DNA of 64,000 nt from Pacificibacter marinus (GTDB lineage Bacteria; Pseudomonadota; Alphaproteobacteria; Rhodobacterales; Rhodobacteraceae), in NCBI RefSeq assembly GCF_018860665.1, contig NZ_JAHKPK010000055.1:186001-250000 (forward strand), written 5' to 3'. Numbering within the stretch: the first letter of the stretch is position 1; each line of letters opens with the position of its first letter. Below are positions 28,797 through 38,083 of this stretch, in pieces. The notes beneath the pieces were generated by a model, which was not told the DNA's origin, did no database searches, and saw nothing but the letters and a program-made list of their open reading frames with translations. Both the position numbers and the translations under genes were made by a program.

Positions 28797-29067
28797 GAAC
28801 GAAAATTATGCCTGCTTTATTATTATTCCGTTAAGTATAGAGAGTTTTCCCTAAATAATCAACAATCTACGATTTTCCAGCGTTTTCTTGCACATTTTTA
28901 TGACGCAGGTTGCCTGTTAAACTGGCACATTTGGGAACATATTTTGATGATTAGGGACAGAGCAGGCATGGCAATTCATTATGTCATACGCTAACATATC
29001 ACACATAACAAAATGCACGCGGCGCACAGGTGGCTGCCGCACGACATAATATGAAAGTGAATGACAT

Positions 29068-30498
29068 ATGGCACAAGCGCGCATCGGCCTGATTGGCCTT
29101 GGTGTTATGGGGGCGAACCTTGCGCTCAACATCGCTGAAAATGGGTTTCCCGTCGCAGTTTACAATCGCACAGGCTCGGTGACGGACGATTACATCGCCT
29201 CCGCTGGCGATCTGGCGAAAAACTTGGTGCCGACGAAAACACTTGAGCAACTCGTCGCCTCGCTGACCAAGCCCCGCGCCATTATCATCATGGTGCAAGC
29301 GGGTGGTCCCGTGGACTCCGTAATCGAAGGCCTGACGCCGCTGCTCGACAAAGGTGACATGATCATCGACGCGGGCAACGCCAACTTCCACGACACCCGC
29401 CGCCGAGATGCAGCCCTGTCCACCAGCGGTCTGAATTTCATCGGCATGGGCGTCTCTGGTGGCGAAGAGGGCGCGCGTCACGGTCCGTCTATCATGGCTG
29501 GTGGTGACAAGTCTTCTTTCGAAGTTATTCGCGACATCTTGGAAGCCATCTCTGCCAAGCACGAAGGCGCGCCCTGTGCGGATCACTTTGGCCCAGACGG
29601 CGCAGGCCATTTTGTCAAAACCGTGCACAACGGTATCGAATACGCCGACATGCAGATGATCGCCGAAGTTTACGGGTTATTGCGTGATGGCGAAGGCCGC
29701 TCTGCCGCCGATATCGGCAAGCTGTTTGAGACATGGGATCAAGGTCAGCTGAAATCCTATCTCGTCGAAATCTCCGGTAAGGTTTTGCAGACCATTGATG
29801 AAAAATCAGGCCAGCCCATCGTGGACATCATCGTCGACAAGGCCGGTCAAAAGGGCACTGGCCGCTGGACCGCTATCGAGGCCCTGTCATTGGGACAGTC
29901 CCCGTCGACGATTGAGGCGGCTGTTGCGGCGCGCTCTTGGTCTGCGGTCAAAGACACACGTATCGCTGGGCAAGACCTCTTCGCAGGCCTTGAAATGGAT
30001 ACGGCTACGGCCCCTGCGATCTCAGATGATGATCTGGAAAAAGCCCTGCTGGCGGCCAAAATTATCGCTTATGATCAGGGTCTTAATCTCTTGTCTGCGG
30101 CCTCTGACGAATACAATTGGGATCTGGATCTTGCCAGCTGTGCCGAAGTGTGGCGCGAAGGCTGCATCATCCGCTCAACCATGTTGGACGAAATGGCATC
30201 CGCCGTGCGCGAAGGTCTGCCCCATGGCAACTTGATCTTCGCCCCTCGTTTTGCTCAACGCATTATCGATGGCGCATCTGCTTTGCGCCGCGTCGTGGCC
30301 TCTGCGTCTTTGCAAGGTCTGCCGGTGCCTGCCTTTGCCGCAGCACTCGCCTATTTCGACACCATGCGCCAAGGCCGCGGCACAACCGATTTGGTCCAAG
30401 GTCAACGCGATTTCTTTGGCGCGCATGGTTTCGTGCGTGTGGACACGGGCGAGACAGATCAACACGGCCCATGGGCCTCAGACATCGCGCATTCCTGA
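29068..30498 (+). CDS. gnd: 6-phosphogluconate dehydrogenase (decarboxylating)
   Basis: Oxidises 6-phosphogluconate to ribulose-5-phosphate and CO2 with NADP, the last oxidative step of the pentose phosphate pathway. The 476-residue long form carries the dinucleotide loop GLGVMGANLALNI, the NRT that reads NADP, the GVSGGEEGARHGPSIMAGG substrate loop (about residues 129-146), KTVHNGIEYADMQ with the catalytic Lys and His, and a C-terminal helical dimer domain. AT-rich divergent promoter region upstream; terminator at 30526. Confidence 0.97.
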   Translation: MAQARIGLIGLGVMGANLALNIAENGFPVAVYNRTGSVTDDYIASAGDLAKNLVPTKTLEQLVASLTKPRAIIIMVQAGGPVDSVIEGLTPLLDKGDMIIDAGNANFHDTRRRDAALSTSGLNFIGMGVSGGEEGARHGPSIMAGGDKSSFEVIRDILEAISAKHEGAPCADHFGPDGAGHFVKTVHNGIEYADMQMIAEVYGLLRDGEGRSAADIGKLFETWDQGQLKSYLVEISGKVLQTIDEKSGQPIVDIIVDKAGQKGTGRWTAIEALSLGQSPSTIEAAVAARSWSAVKDTRIAGQDLFAGLEMDTATAPAISDDDLEKALLAAKIIAYDQGLNLLSAASDEYNWDLDLASCAEVWREGCIIRSTMLDEMASAVREGLPHGNLIFAPRFAQRIIDGASALRRVVASASLQGLPVPAFAAALAYFDTMRQGRGTTDLVQGQRDFFGAHGFVRVDTGETDQHGPWASDIAHS

Positions 30499-30525
30499 GC
30501 GTATCAGTCTTAAAATCGATCAAAA

Positions 30526-30550
30526 GCGCGGGGGCAACCTCGCGCTTTTT
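30526..30550 (+). terminator. Rho-independent terminator of gnd
   Basis: The same 20-base GNRA-capped hairpin as in the aspS terminator (7473-7492), here at 30526-30545 and followed by five T, a C and four T. Begins 27 nt after the gnd stop. Confidence 0.92.
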
Positions 30551-30664
30551 CTTTTGGGTGGGGCTGTAGTGGATCGATTTGAGCGATTGCGATCATTGCC
30601 GCCGACATTGCGCTGGTGGGCTATGCTGAACGACAGAACCTTCGCCAATGAATTCTGATTGGAT

Positions 30665-31261
30665 TCAAGGATAAATGCGCCTAATTGTGGAGGCTTCCTT
30701 TAGGAAACACTCCGCGACTTGTTTAATTCGGCGAACTTCATCCATCAGTAGCTTCATGTTAATTTCCTCGACGCCCGATCGCCCCGCTGACAAGAATGTG
30801 TCGTCCGCGATCAAATAAACGCGCTTTGTGAACCAGCTTCGTTTATCAGAGCTAGGTCTATTCAAAAAATCGTAGTCTTGGCGAGAGTCGAAAACACATT
30901 CTAGCATTTTAGTCCCACCCGTCTCGATCCACAGGTCAATCCGTTCGTCGAGGTGCTCAACGTTGTTTCTCGCGTTTCTGCTGAAGACTGGTGAGTCTTC
31001 TTCTACTTTTAGTAATTTCTTCAGTGAGCTTGCCCTTTCAGCCGAAAGCTGGGATTTATTGGACGGCTTCATAAACTTTGAAATCATCGCCGTATGCGTC
31101 AGCGCAGACTGAACGAACGCCCAGACCTCGCGCTTCTTTTGAGTTTCAGGATGCGCCAGCATTTCATGCAGTCGACTGTAGGCTTCAATCGCGAGGTTAG
31201 CTTGGACTAGCATTTCCTCGACAAGGAGATTTTTACACGTTGGGGAAATTTTGGTGATCAT
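30665..31261 (-). CDS. Orphan HEPN-like protein, AT-rich
   Basis: A 198-residue, mostly helical protein. It carries RNNVEH at residues 98-103, followed by LDERID: the RX4H motif in a helix context with a trailing DER is typical of HEPN-fold proteins, whose Arg/His pair forms an RNase active site in toxins and defence proteins. No second domain, membrane segment or antitoxin partner is visible. The gene is AT-rich and lies between the gnd terminator and hrpB. No clear ribosome site precedes the ATG at 31261; an ATG at 31213 has GAGG too close. HEPN membership is inferred from the motif only. Confidence 0.6.
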   Translation of the reverse strand: MITKISPTCKNLLVEEMLVQANLAIEAYSRLHEMLAHPETQKKREVWAFVQSALTHTAMISKFMKPSNKSQLSAERASSLKKLLKVEEDSPVFSRNARNNVEHLDERIDLWIETGGTKMLECVFDSRQDYDFLNRPSSDKRSWFTKRVYLIADDTFLSAGRSGVEEINMKLLMDEVRRIKQVAECFLKEASTIRRIYP

Positions 31262-31347
31262 GTTGATAAACTAACAAACTCTCAAGATGCAAAACACCAC
31301 AATCTGTATTTTTTCTTTTTATCGGGTCAGATTGCGCAATGCCGCCT

Positions 31348-31364
31348 CCCCCCCCAAAAAAAAA
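31348..31364. repeat. Paired homopolymer tract C8-A9 at the hrpB 3' end
   Basis: Eight C (31348-31355) run directly into nine A (31356-31364), two bases outside the hrpB stop codon. It lies outside both neighbouring coding regions, so length changes would not shift a frame. Confidence 0.8.
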
Positions 31365-31366
31365 CC

Positions 31367-33784
31367 TCACGTCCCGCGCCGTTTGGCGCGTAGGGTTGGA
31401 TCGGCAACTGTCGGGTCTTCTGGCCACGGGTGGCGCGGATATTGCCCGCGCATGTCTTTACGCACATCGGCGTAAGAGGTTTTCCAAAAGTTCGGGATGT
31501 CCATCGTGACCTGCATCGGGCGATGCGCAGGCGAGGTCAAAACCACTTTCAGCGGCACATGACGCGGCCCCACAGTGGGATGACGTGTTGTGCCGAACAT
31601 CTCTTGAATACGCGCTGTGATTTCAGGGTGTTCGCCAGAATAATCGATGGGCAGCTTACGTCCCATGGGGCTGGTAAAAGACCCCGGCACTTCAGTGTCG
31701 AGGCGGCTCATCTGTGACCAATCCAACATCGCGCGCAGGGCTTCTGTGGTGTCAAACCCGCGCAATTCGCCTTCGGTTTTGGCCCCTTTGAGATGTGGCA
31801 ACAACCAGTCTTCCAGTGTGTTCATCAGCGTTTGTTCAGACATATCTGGATAGCCGTCCCCCATGAGTGCCACACGGGCCGCAAAACGTCGCGCAGCAGC
31901 AGACCAAGGCAATCCCATTTGGCGTATACCGTCCAAAGCCCCAAGAGCAATCGCCGCACTTGGGGCATCTTTCCACGGGCGATCATCCAAAGTGAGAGCA
32001 CCAAACATTTCACGCTGCCGCGCCACCACGCGGCCGGCGCGTTTGTCCCAATGACACAGGTCGTGCCACGCGATCTGGTCTCCATAAAGACCACGCAATT
32101 CACCGTCGCTCAGCGCTACAGCTTGCCTGATTTTGGCCTCTCGTGGCGCGCCATCGGTATCGGTGATCACAATCAATCGCGTGGCGGCCAGTGCATCGCC
32201 GTCATCCATCACAGCGCCTTTGCCGCCCGACATAATATAGCGTGCTTGGTTGCCCTTGCGGCGCAAGCCGATGCGGTCGGGATAGGCCAAAGCAGCCATT
32301 TCGCCCAAAGACATCTCGGGGCCTGAGGGCAGGCCTGCACGTAGGCGTTTGGCCTCAAGCTTGATGCGCTCCACAGCACCACGATCCGCACGGGCATCGC
32401 GATTTGATAGAGCCGAGAGCCTTAAGGATAAATCCACGCCGACCCCACGCAGTGGGTCACGTTCGTTCAATATTGCCGCCAGATTTGCAGCGTTTTGGCC
32501 TGCTTTTTGCAGCATATGTGCAAGACGAGGATGAAGCGGCATGGCGGCGATTTTGCGGCCATGGGCGGTGATACGCTGCGTGGCATCAAGCGCGCCTAAC
32601 CCGTGCAGCAAAGCGCGGGCCTCGACCAATTGACCCTGCGGCGGCGGGGTTAAAAACGCAAGCTCGGCCTCAGACGCGCCCCAAAGGGCCAGTTCCATCG
32701 CCAAGCCGCTGAGGTCTGCGGCCTCGATTTCTGCAGGCGCAAACATCGGCATCGCACCCTCTTCGCCGCGGGTCCACAACCGATAACAGATACCCTCCGA
32801 GACACGTCCTGCGCGGCCCTTGCGCTGTTCTGCTTCTGCTTTTGACGCTCGTTCGGTGACGAGGCGCGACATGCCGGAGCTTGGATCAAAGCGCGCCCTC
32901 CGCGCCCGTCCGCCATCAACTACGATGCGCACATCTTCGATGGTCAAAGAGGTCTCGGCAATTGACGTCGCCAGCACGATTTTGCGCCCTGTCGTGCAAG
33001 GCGCGATGGCAGCCCGCTGGGCTTCGAATTTCATTGCGCCAAACAGGGGTCTGATGGCGCAATCTTTGGGGACACGCCCTGTCAGATGCTGTTCAACCCG
33101 ACGGATTTCGCCTTCACCAGGTAAAAACACCAAGGCCGAACCGTCTTGCGTGTTCACGGCATCGATGACCAGATCAGCGAGGGCGGCCTCAAAGCGGGTG
33201 GTTTTGGGTACGGGCTTGTCCAGCCAAAGGGTCTCAACCGGAAAGGCGCGGCCCTCAGAGGTGACAATCGGCGCACCGCCCAACAGATCGGCAACAGGCC
33301 CGGCATCCAAGGTGGCGGACATGACGACCAAGGCCAGATCATCGCGCAGGGCGCCGCGCACTTCGACGATCAAAGCAAGGCCCAGATCGGCATTCAAAGA
33401 CCGCTCATGGAATTCATCGAAAATGACCGCGCCCACGCCTGAAAGCTCGGGGTCCGATTGTAGCATTCGTGTTAGAATACCCTCGGTTACGACCTCGATA
33501 CGGGTGTTTTTGTTGGTTTTGTTCTCTCCGCGCATGCGGTAGCCAACGGTCTGCCCAACAGGTTCGCCCAAGGTTTCGGCCATACGTTCAGCGGCCGAGC
33601 GGGCGGCCAAGCGGCGCGGCTCTAGCATGATGATTTTGCCGGAAATCACTGGCAACAAGGCCAGCGGCACGCGCGTGGTTTTGCCAGCGCCTGGTGGGGC
33701 CATCAGCACAGCTTGGCCTTGTGTTTGCACAGCTTTGACAAGCTCGGGCAAGACGGCATCAATAGGGAGTGTCGTTCGGGTCAT
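31367..33784 (-). CDS. hrpB: ATP-dependent helicase HrpB
   Basis: An 805-residue DEAH-box superfamily 2 helicase. Walker A is [13 protein letters not shown], the DEAH-type box is FDEFHERS, motif III is VMSATLD, and the motif VI region reads QRKGRAGR. The C-terminal half contains the HrpB-specific domain (HAGKIA-like region, [22 protein letters not shown]). The length fits HrpB (about 810). The cellular role of HrpB in bacteria is not well defined. Divergent from meaB. Confidence 0.95.
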   Translation of the reverse strand: MTRTTLPIDAVLPELVKAVQTQGQAVLMAPPGAGKTTRVPLALLPVISGKIIMLEPRRLAARSAAERMAETLGEPVGQTVGYRMRGENKTNKNTRIEVVTEGILTRMLQSDPELSGVGAVIFDEFHERSLNADLGLALIVEVRGALRDDLALVVMSATLDAGPVADLLGGAPIVTSEGRAFPVETLWLDKPVPKTTRFEAALADLVIDAVNTQDGSALVFLPGEGEIRRVEQHLTGRVPKDCAIRPLFGAMKFEAQRAAIAPCTTGRKIVLATSIAETSLTIEDVRIVVDGGRARRARFDPSSGMSRLVTERASKAEAEQRKGRAGRVSEGICYRLWTRGEEGAMPMFAPAEIEAADLSGLAMELALWGASEAELAFLTPPPQGQLVEARALLHGLGALDATQRITAHGRKIAAMPLHPRLAHMLQKAGQNAANLAAILNERDPLRGVGVDLSLRLSALSNRDARADRGAVERIKLEAKRLRAGLPSGPEMSLGEMAALAYPDRIGLRRKGNQARYIMSGGKGAVMDDGDALAATRLIVITDTDGAPREAKIRQAVALSDGELRGLYGDQIAWHDLCHWDKRAGRVVARQREMFGALTLDDRPWKDAPSAAIALGALDGIRQMGLPWSAAARRFAARVALMGDGYPDMSEQTLMNTLEDWLLPHLKGAKTEGELRGFDTTEALRAMLDWSQMSRLDTEVPGSFTSPMGRKLPIDYSGEHPEITARIQEMFGTTRHPTVGPRHVPLKVVLTSPAHRPMQVTMDIPNFWKTSYADVRKDMRGQYPRHPWPEDPTVADPTLRAKRRGT

Positions 33785-33955
33785 GGCTCTTTATGCTGGA
33801 TTGATTTGCGAAGGGAAAGAGCCGACATGGTGCTTGAGGTTGGCGGGAAGTTTGAACGACTTACCAAATGCCGCAGACGGGCAGTCCTATCTGGACAGCG
33901 GGTCGTTATGCGGGGCACACTTGGCAAAATTGCGCGGGGGATGCTGGGTTTCAGA

Positions 33956-34954
33956 ATGGATATTCAAGAATTAGCGACAAATCTTGTGGCGGGAGACAGA
34001 CGTGCTTTGGCGCGGGCGATCACTTTGGTGGAAAGTGGGCGCGACGATCACCGTGTGCAGGCGCTTGAACTGATGGAATTGGTGCAAAAATCCAAACGCG
34101 AGGCCTTGCGTCTTGGACTATCTGGCACGCCCGGTGTCGGCAAATCGACCTTTATCGAGAGCTTTGGCATGATGTTGGTCAAACAGGGGCTGAAGGTCGC
34201 TGTTTTGGCAGTTGATCCGTCGTCATCGCGTACTGGTGGATCTATTTTGGGTGATAAAACCCGTATGGAGCTGCTGACGCGGGAAAAAAATGCCTTTATC
34301 CGACCGTCGCCATCGCAAACGGAATTGGGCGGCGTGGCGCGGCGCACGCGCGAGGCGACGCTTTTGTGCGAGGCGGCTGGCTATGACGTGGTGCTGATTG
34401 AAACAGTGGGCGTGGGGCAATCGGAAACGGTTGTGGCGCAGATGTCGGACCTGTTCTTGCTGCTGCTTGCGCCTGCGGGCGGGGACGAATTGCAGGGTGT
34501 CAAACGCGGCATCATGGAAATGGCCGATTTGATTTTGGTCAATAAGGCTGATGGCGATTTGAAAGCCGCCGCACAGCGCACCCGCGCCGATTATGCTGGC
34601 GCTTTGCATCTGTTGCGCAGGCGTCCACAAGACCCTGACGGATTTCCCAAAGCGGCGACCGTGTCTGCCATTGAAGAGGCGGGTTTGACCGAGGCTTGGG
34701 ATGATATGCAAAACCTTGTGAAATGGCGCAAAGCGCAGGGGCATTATGCCCAGACACGCGCGGATCAAGCGCAATATTGGTTTGTGCAAGACATCCGTAA
34801 TGGGCTGTTGGGGCAGCTGGATCGCGAGCCTTTGAAATCAGCGATCCAAGGCTATGCAGCGCAGGTGTCAAAGGGCGAAATCTCTGCCAGCTTTGCCGCG
34901 CAAACGGTTTTGGACGCGCTGAAAGGTTTGCCCGCAAAGGACATGTTGCGTTAA
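33956..34954 (+). CDS. meaB: Methylmalonyl-CoA mutase chaperone GTPase MeaB
   Basis: A 332-residue G3E-type GTPase that protects and reloads adenosylcobalamin-dependent methylmalonyl-CoA mutase. Walker A is GTPGVGKST (near residue 56), followed by [38 protein letters not shown], the [14 protein letters not shown] switch and NKAD. The ATG at 33956 gives the family N-terminus MDIQELA; upstream codons are not conserved. The mutase genes are not in the window, although mce (8984) and prpE (55534) are. Confidence 0.96.
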   Translation: MDIQELATNLVAGDRRALARAITLVESGRDDHRVQALELMELVQKSKREALRLGLSGTPGVGKSTFIESFGMMLVKQGLKVAVLAVDPSSSRTGGSILGDKTRMELLTREKNAFIRPSPSQTELGGVARRTREATLLCEAAGYDVVLIETVGVGQSETVVAQMSDLFLLLLAPAGGDELQGVKRGIMEMADLILVNKADGDLKAAAQRTRADYAGALHLLRRRPQDPDGFPKAATVSAIEEAGLTEAWDDMQNLVKWRKAQGHYAQTRADQAQYWFVQDIRNGLLGQLDREPLKSAIQGYAAQVSKGEISASFAAQTVLDALKGLPAKDMLR

Positions 34955-35056
34955 CGTGAGTGTGGCGTCCCAGTGATCCTTTGGTTTTAACTGAAATGGT
35001 GTGGCCGTTTGTGGCGGCGTGCGCTTATTTCTATACTTTGGAATGTGGAAAAATTT

Positions 35057-35365
35057 ATGTCCGTAAAAGTTATCGCACTTGTGACGATTAACGAAGATGA
35101 GCCGATGGCCTTAGCCAGTTACCTTGCAGTAACTGGGCCGTTGCTTGAAGCGGTTGGTGGCAAAATCATTCAACGTTTTACAGTGCAAGAAACTGTTGTG
35201 GGCAATAAGCCTGCGCAACATGTGATGATCGTTGATTACCCCAACCGGCAAGCCGTGGACGCCGTGTTTGGCAGTCAGATTTACCAAGACATTGTGCCCA
35301 TCCGCGACAGAGCCTTTTTGACATATGATGTGTCTGTGGTCTCGATGGAGGTCGATGTCGCGTAA
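35057..35365 (+). CDS. DUF1330-like protein
   Basis: A 102-residue small protein with a ferredoxin-like dimeric alpha-beta barrel pattern: ALVTINEDEPMALASYLAVTGPLLEAVGGKI, then VMIVDYPNRQAVDAVFGSQIYQDIVPIRDRAF, the layout of DUF1330 family members. The function is unknown. The ATG at 35057 is chosen over a longer frame that begins 48 bases earlier. Convergent with the secreted protein gene, with a large hairpin between. Confidence 0.75.
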   Translation: MSVKVIALVTINEDEPMALASYLAVTGPLLEAVGGKIIQRFTVQETVVGNKPAQHVMIVDYPNRQAVDAVFGSQIYQDIVPIRDRAFLTYDVSVVSMEVDVA

Positions 35366-35373
35366 ACGAAATG

Positions 35374-35443
35374 CCTGACTGGCGTTGAGATCTTATGGCT
35401 GGAAATCTGCCATGGTGCCTGACCTCAACGCCATTCAATCAGG
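35374..35443. terminator. Large stem-loop between convergent genes
   Basis: A 10-bp perfect stem, TGGCGTTGAG (35380-35389) and CTCAACGCCA (35424-35433), is extended by CCTGA/TCAGG (35374-35378, 35439-35443) and capped by an inner TGGC/GCCA stem. It fills the gap between two converging genes; no T-run follows. Confidence 0.6.
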
Positions 35444-35445
35444 AT

Positions 35446-36096
35446 TTAGTTGATAACGGCACGGCATAAAACGGTGTTGTCGGTTTCCAAATCTGGCCCC
35501 CAGATCAACTGTGCGTTTGCATCCCAAGTGACGCGGTTATAGCCGTCTTTGGGGCTGACATCTCTTTCGGACCACTCCGTTGCACCTTGCCAGTCTGAGG
35601 CGTCAAAATCGGCGGTGTCCCACCCTGTTGGCGTGTCTGTTATGTCAAACCCGCAGGCGCCTGATCCGGCCACCGGATTGGCTTCGGATTCGCAGGACTT
35701 CTCCAACGGCGCCACATGTGTGACCAAGCACGACCAACTGGCGTCACTTACAGATACGATCTCGCCGCTCGCGTCTTTGATCTGGAAAATGATGCCGCCA
35801 TCGCCCATCTGCTGACGCCCCGTGCCGATATACTCAAGCCCTGTGTCGTTTTCTTTGAAATCCTTGGCGGTGACGCCGATCACAAATGGGCGTGTGGCCT
35901 CGAATGTAAATTGCTCGGCGTTGAACGAGCGTTCCGTGGTGATGGACACCGAATCTTCGGCCACTTGCGTGCCGTTCACCGACATGGAAAACCAATTGTC
36001 GGCCCAAACATCGGCGCTAAAGGTTTCGGCACTTGCACCAAATGCGGTGAGGGTGCTCAGAATCGCGGCGGCTGTCGTGATGCGTGTGAAGGTCAT
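35446..36096 (-). CDS. Secreted protein with Trp-rich beta-type domain
   Basis: A 216-residue exported protein of unknown function. Signal peptide of 23 residues (cleavage after FGASA). The mature part starts with SADVWADNWFSMSVNGTQVAEDS and ends with IWGPDLETDNTVLCRAVI; several spaced Trp (WDTADFDASDWQGATEW) resemble jelly-roll carbohydrate-binding-like domains. Four Cys in the mature region could form disulfides. I do not recognise a named family. Single gene. Confidence 0.7.
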   Translation of the reverse strand: MTFTRITTAAAILSTLTAFGASAETFSADVWADNWFSMSVNGTQVAEDSVSITTERSFNAEQFTFEATRPFVIGVTAKDFKENDTGLEYIGTGRQQMGDGGIIFQIKDASGEIVSVSDASWSCLVTHVAPLEKSCESEANPVAGSGACGFDITDTPTGWDTADFDASDWQGATEWSERDVSPKDGYNRVTWDANAQLIWGPDLETDNTVLCRAVIN

Positions 36097-36426
36097 GAAT
36101 CGTCCCCTAATTGTCTATATGCATATATATACGCAGGGCCTGCACAGTTCTGTCGCATAAATTCGGTCAATTGTGCCAAAAGATACAACAGGGCAGGGCT
36201 TGCGGGTCTTGACGACTCTTTCGATTCCTCCTATTCACCCAAAACTGAATTTCGGGCACCGTTTTTTTAAACAGGCCCTTGGCTATTGAATTCAGTCTTA
36301 TTTGTCGGCTTTTGAACACGGGGTCTTGCACCTTTGTCGCCAAACCGTCATACGGGCGCGAATGATATAGACGACGAACAATTTCTAGGACGCGCCGCGT
36401 CTTGGTACCTAAACGAGGATGATCCC
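36097..36426. other. Intergenic region upstream of rpmB
   Basis: No gene in 330 bp. It separates the divergent secreted-protein gene and rpmB, and contains the candidate rpmB promoter (36209-36237) plus an AT-rich, TATA-like alternation (ATATGCATATATATA) near 36117. Confidence 0.6.
36209..36237 (+). promoter_or_regulatory. Candidate sigma70 promoter of rpmB
   Basis: TTGACG (36209-36214), a 17-base spacer, then TATTCA (36232-36237). It would leave a leader of about 180 nt before rpmB. Pattern match only. Confidence 0.4.
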
Positions 36427-36714
36427 ATGGCACGCCGCTGCGAATTGACTGGTAAAGGCCCAATGTCTGGCAACAATGTCAGCCACGCTAAAAACCGTAC
36501 CCGCCGCCGTTTTCTTCCGAACCTCAACGACGTGTCGCTGATGTCGGAAGCTCTCGGTCGCACTTTTAAACTGAAAATCTCTGCAGCTGCGCTGCGCTCC
36601 GTCGATCACCGTGGTGGTTTTGACGCGTTTATGGCGAAAGCCAAAGACGAAGAGCTCTCTGCAAACGCATTGAAAATCAAAAAAGACATCGCGAAAGCTC
36701 AAGCAGCCGCTTAA
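36427..36714 (+). CDS. rpmB: 50S ribosomal protein L28
   Basis: A 95-residue ribosomal protein of the large subunit. The start [21 protein letters not shown] and the [11 protein letters not shown] stretch are diagnostic of bL28; the longer C-terminus is normal for alphaproteobacteria. The ATG at 36427 is the conserved start. A strong terminator follows at 36754-36784. Confidence 0.98.
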   Translation: MARRCELTGKGPMSGNNVSHAKNRTRRRFLPNLNDVSLMSEALGRTFKLKISAAALRSVDHRGGFDAFMAKAKDEELSANALKIKKDIAKAQAAA

Positions 36715-36753
36715 GCCTTCTCGACAGCCCTGTGTTGGGTGTCTTGACTGATT

Positions 36754-36784
36754 AAAACCCCGCTGGTTCGCCTCGCGGGGTTTT
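36754..36784 (+). terminator. Rho-independent terminator of rpmB
   Basis: AAAACCCCGC (36754-36763) pairs with GCGGGGTTTT (36775-36784) around an 11-base loop; four T close the stem. Confidence 0.85.
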
Positions 36785-36880
36785 CTCATATGCTGTTGTC
36801 GCAAGCGCTGTTCGGCTTATCGTTCAAATCGCTGCAAAATGTCGCTTTTCAATCCCGCACCTAAGGCGGTATCAAACGAC

Positions 36881-37228
36881 ATGCGTTTGTTAAAACCTAT
36901 ATTGGCCTTTGTCTTTGCCGCCGTGATCATCGCCACCTCTGGTGCGATGGCCTCTGCGCGTGGCGTTGCGCGCGATGCCTCTGGCGAGATGGTGTTGTGC
37001 GTGGGCACGGGCGCGGTTACGGTTTTGATGGGCGCGGATGGGCAGCCATTGGGTGTCGCGCATTTTTGTCCTGATTGTGCGCTGGCGTCATTGGCTGTGG
37101 TGGCCGCAGATGAGGCGGCTCAGCTGCCCTTTGGTATCGTATCTACGGTGCATGCAGCAGCCTACATCGCCCCTACCACGCCCTTTGTGGTGCTGGGGGC
37201 CTCGGCGCGCGATCCCCCTGTTGTTTGA
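36881..37228 (+). CDS. DUF2946-type exported protein of a copper operon
   Basis: About 115 residues with an N-terminal hydrophobic export segment (LLKPILAFVFAAVIIATSGAMASA). The mature part has the DUF2946 pattern: MVLCVGTGAVTVL, GQPLGVAHFCPDCA with the CPDC pair, then an Ala-rich tail. Such proteins sit beside copper-handling genes; the PCuAC chaperone gene follows after 47 bp on the same strand. Starts at 36881 or 36839 (14 residues longer) are both possible; the first gives a cleaner signal peptide. Confidence 0.72.
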   Translation: MRLLKPILAFVFAAVIIATSGAMASARGVARDASGEMVLCVGTGAVTVLMGADGQPLGVAHFCPDCALASLAVVAADEAAQLPFGIVSTVHAAAYIAPTTPFVVLGASARDPPVV

Positions 37229-37275
37229 ATATCTTCTTCATATCTAAAGACAATTTCAAATACCGGGAGGACGCT

Positions 37276-37815
37276 ATGTCCCTTAAATCCACACTTCTGG
37301 GCGGTTTTGCCGCCACTTTGTTCGCTTTGCCTGCTTTTGCCGATATCACGATTGAAGACGCCTATGCCCGCTCATCCGGCCCCTCTGCCAAGACAGGTGC
37401 CGCGTTTTTCGTGATCAAAAACACCGGCCATGACGAGGATCGTTTGATCGGTGCCACTTCTGATGTGGCCAAATTGGTCGAGTTGCACACGCATATTGAA
37501 GCCGACGGCATTATGAAAATGCGCAAAGACGAAGATGGTTTCGAAGTGCCTGCTATGGGCACGCATGCTTTGGAACGTGGCGCTGATCACGTGATGCTCA
37601 TGGGGCTCAACGGGCCGATGCTGCAAGGCGAGACCTTCGATGTCACACTAACCTTCGAGAAGGCTGGCGAGATCACGGTGACTGTCCCCGTCGATTTGGA
37701 GCGCACACCTGAGCACGGCGCGATGGATCATGGTGACATGGGCCACGGTGATATGGACCATAGTGCGATGGGGCACGGTGATATGGATCACAGCGAGATG
37801 GATCACGCGAAATAA
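37276..37815 (+). CDS. Periplasmic copper chaperone PCu(A)C with His/Met tail
   Basis: A 179-residue exported copper chaperone that delivers Cu(I) to the CuA or CuB site of cytochrome oxidases. Signal peptide ends near ALPAFA. The PCuAC metal motif is visible: His/Met in ELHTHIEADGIMKMRKD, then ERGADHVMLMGLN. The C-terminal 30 residues are a repeated MDHGDM/MGHGDM tail, a probable extra metal-binding segment. GGGAGG precedes the ATG at 37276. Cotranscribed with the DUF2946 gene. Confidence 0.93.
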   Translation: MSLKSTLLGGFAATLFALPAFADITIEDAYARSSGPSAKTGAAFFVIKNTGHDEDRLIGATSDVAKLVELHTHIEADGIMKMRKDEDGFEVPAMGTHALERGADHVMLMGLNGPMLQGETFDVTLTFEKAGEITVTVPVDLERTPEHGAMDHGDMGHGDMDHSAMGHGDMDHSEMDHAK

Positions 37816-37843
37816 GCCCTTCAAAATTTTCAAACACTCTGCA

Positions 37844-37870
37844 ACGGCATCCCAATGGGGTGCCGTTTTG
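37844..37870 (+). terminator. Terminator of the copper operon
   Basis: ACGGCATCCC (37844-37853) pairs with GGGGTGCCGT (37857-37866) with an AAT loop and one T-G pair, followed by TTT (37867-37869, four T including the last stem base) and G. Confidence 0.85.
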
Positions 37871-38029
37871 CGTTTGAGTTGAAAGGGAGGCTTGGGTGAT
37901 TGGGGGCGGCCATATTTTATGATGTGCCCTCAATTTCGTTACGTTGACCCCAGTTGACGGGCTGATCCTTGGGCTGGGGATCGGCGCTTGGTGTGCAAGG
38001 AGATCTTTTCGATTTACATATGACATGCG

Positions 38030-38043
38030 TTTCGTATATAAAA
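38030..38043 (+). promoter_or_regulatory. Imperfect palindrome upstream of the sugar ABC operon
   Basis: TTTCGTATATAAAA has ten of fourteen symmetric positions around TATA. It sits 41 nt before the ATPase ATG (38084) and could be the operator of the IclR-family regulator at 42087, or simply an AT-rich -10 region (TATAAA). Weak. Confidence 0.3.
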
Positions 38044-38083
38044 TGATTGCCAGAAGTGAAACTGGTTGATTTTGGGAGGAATC

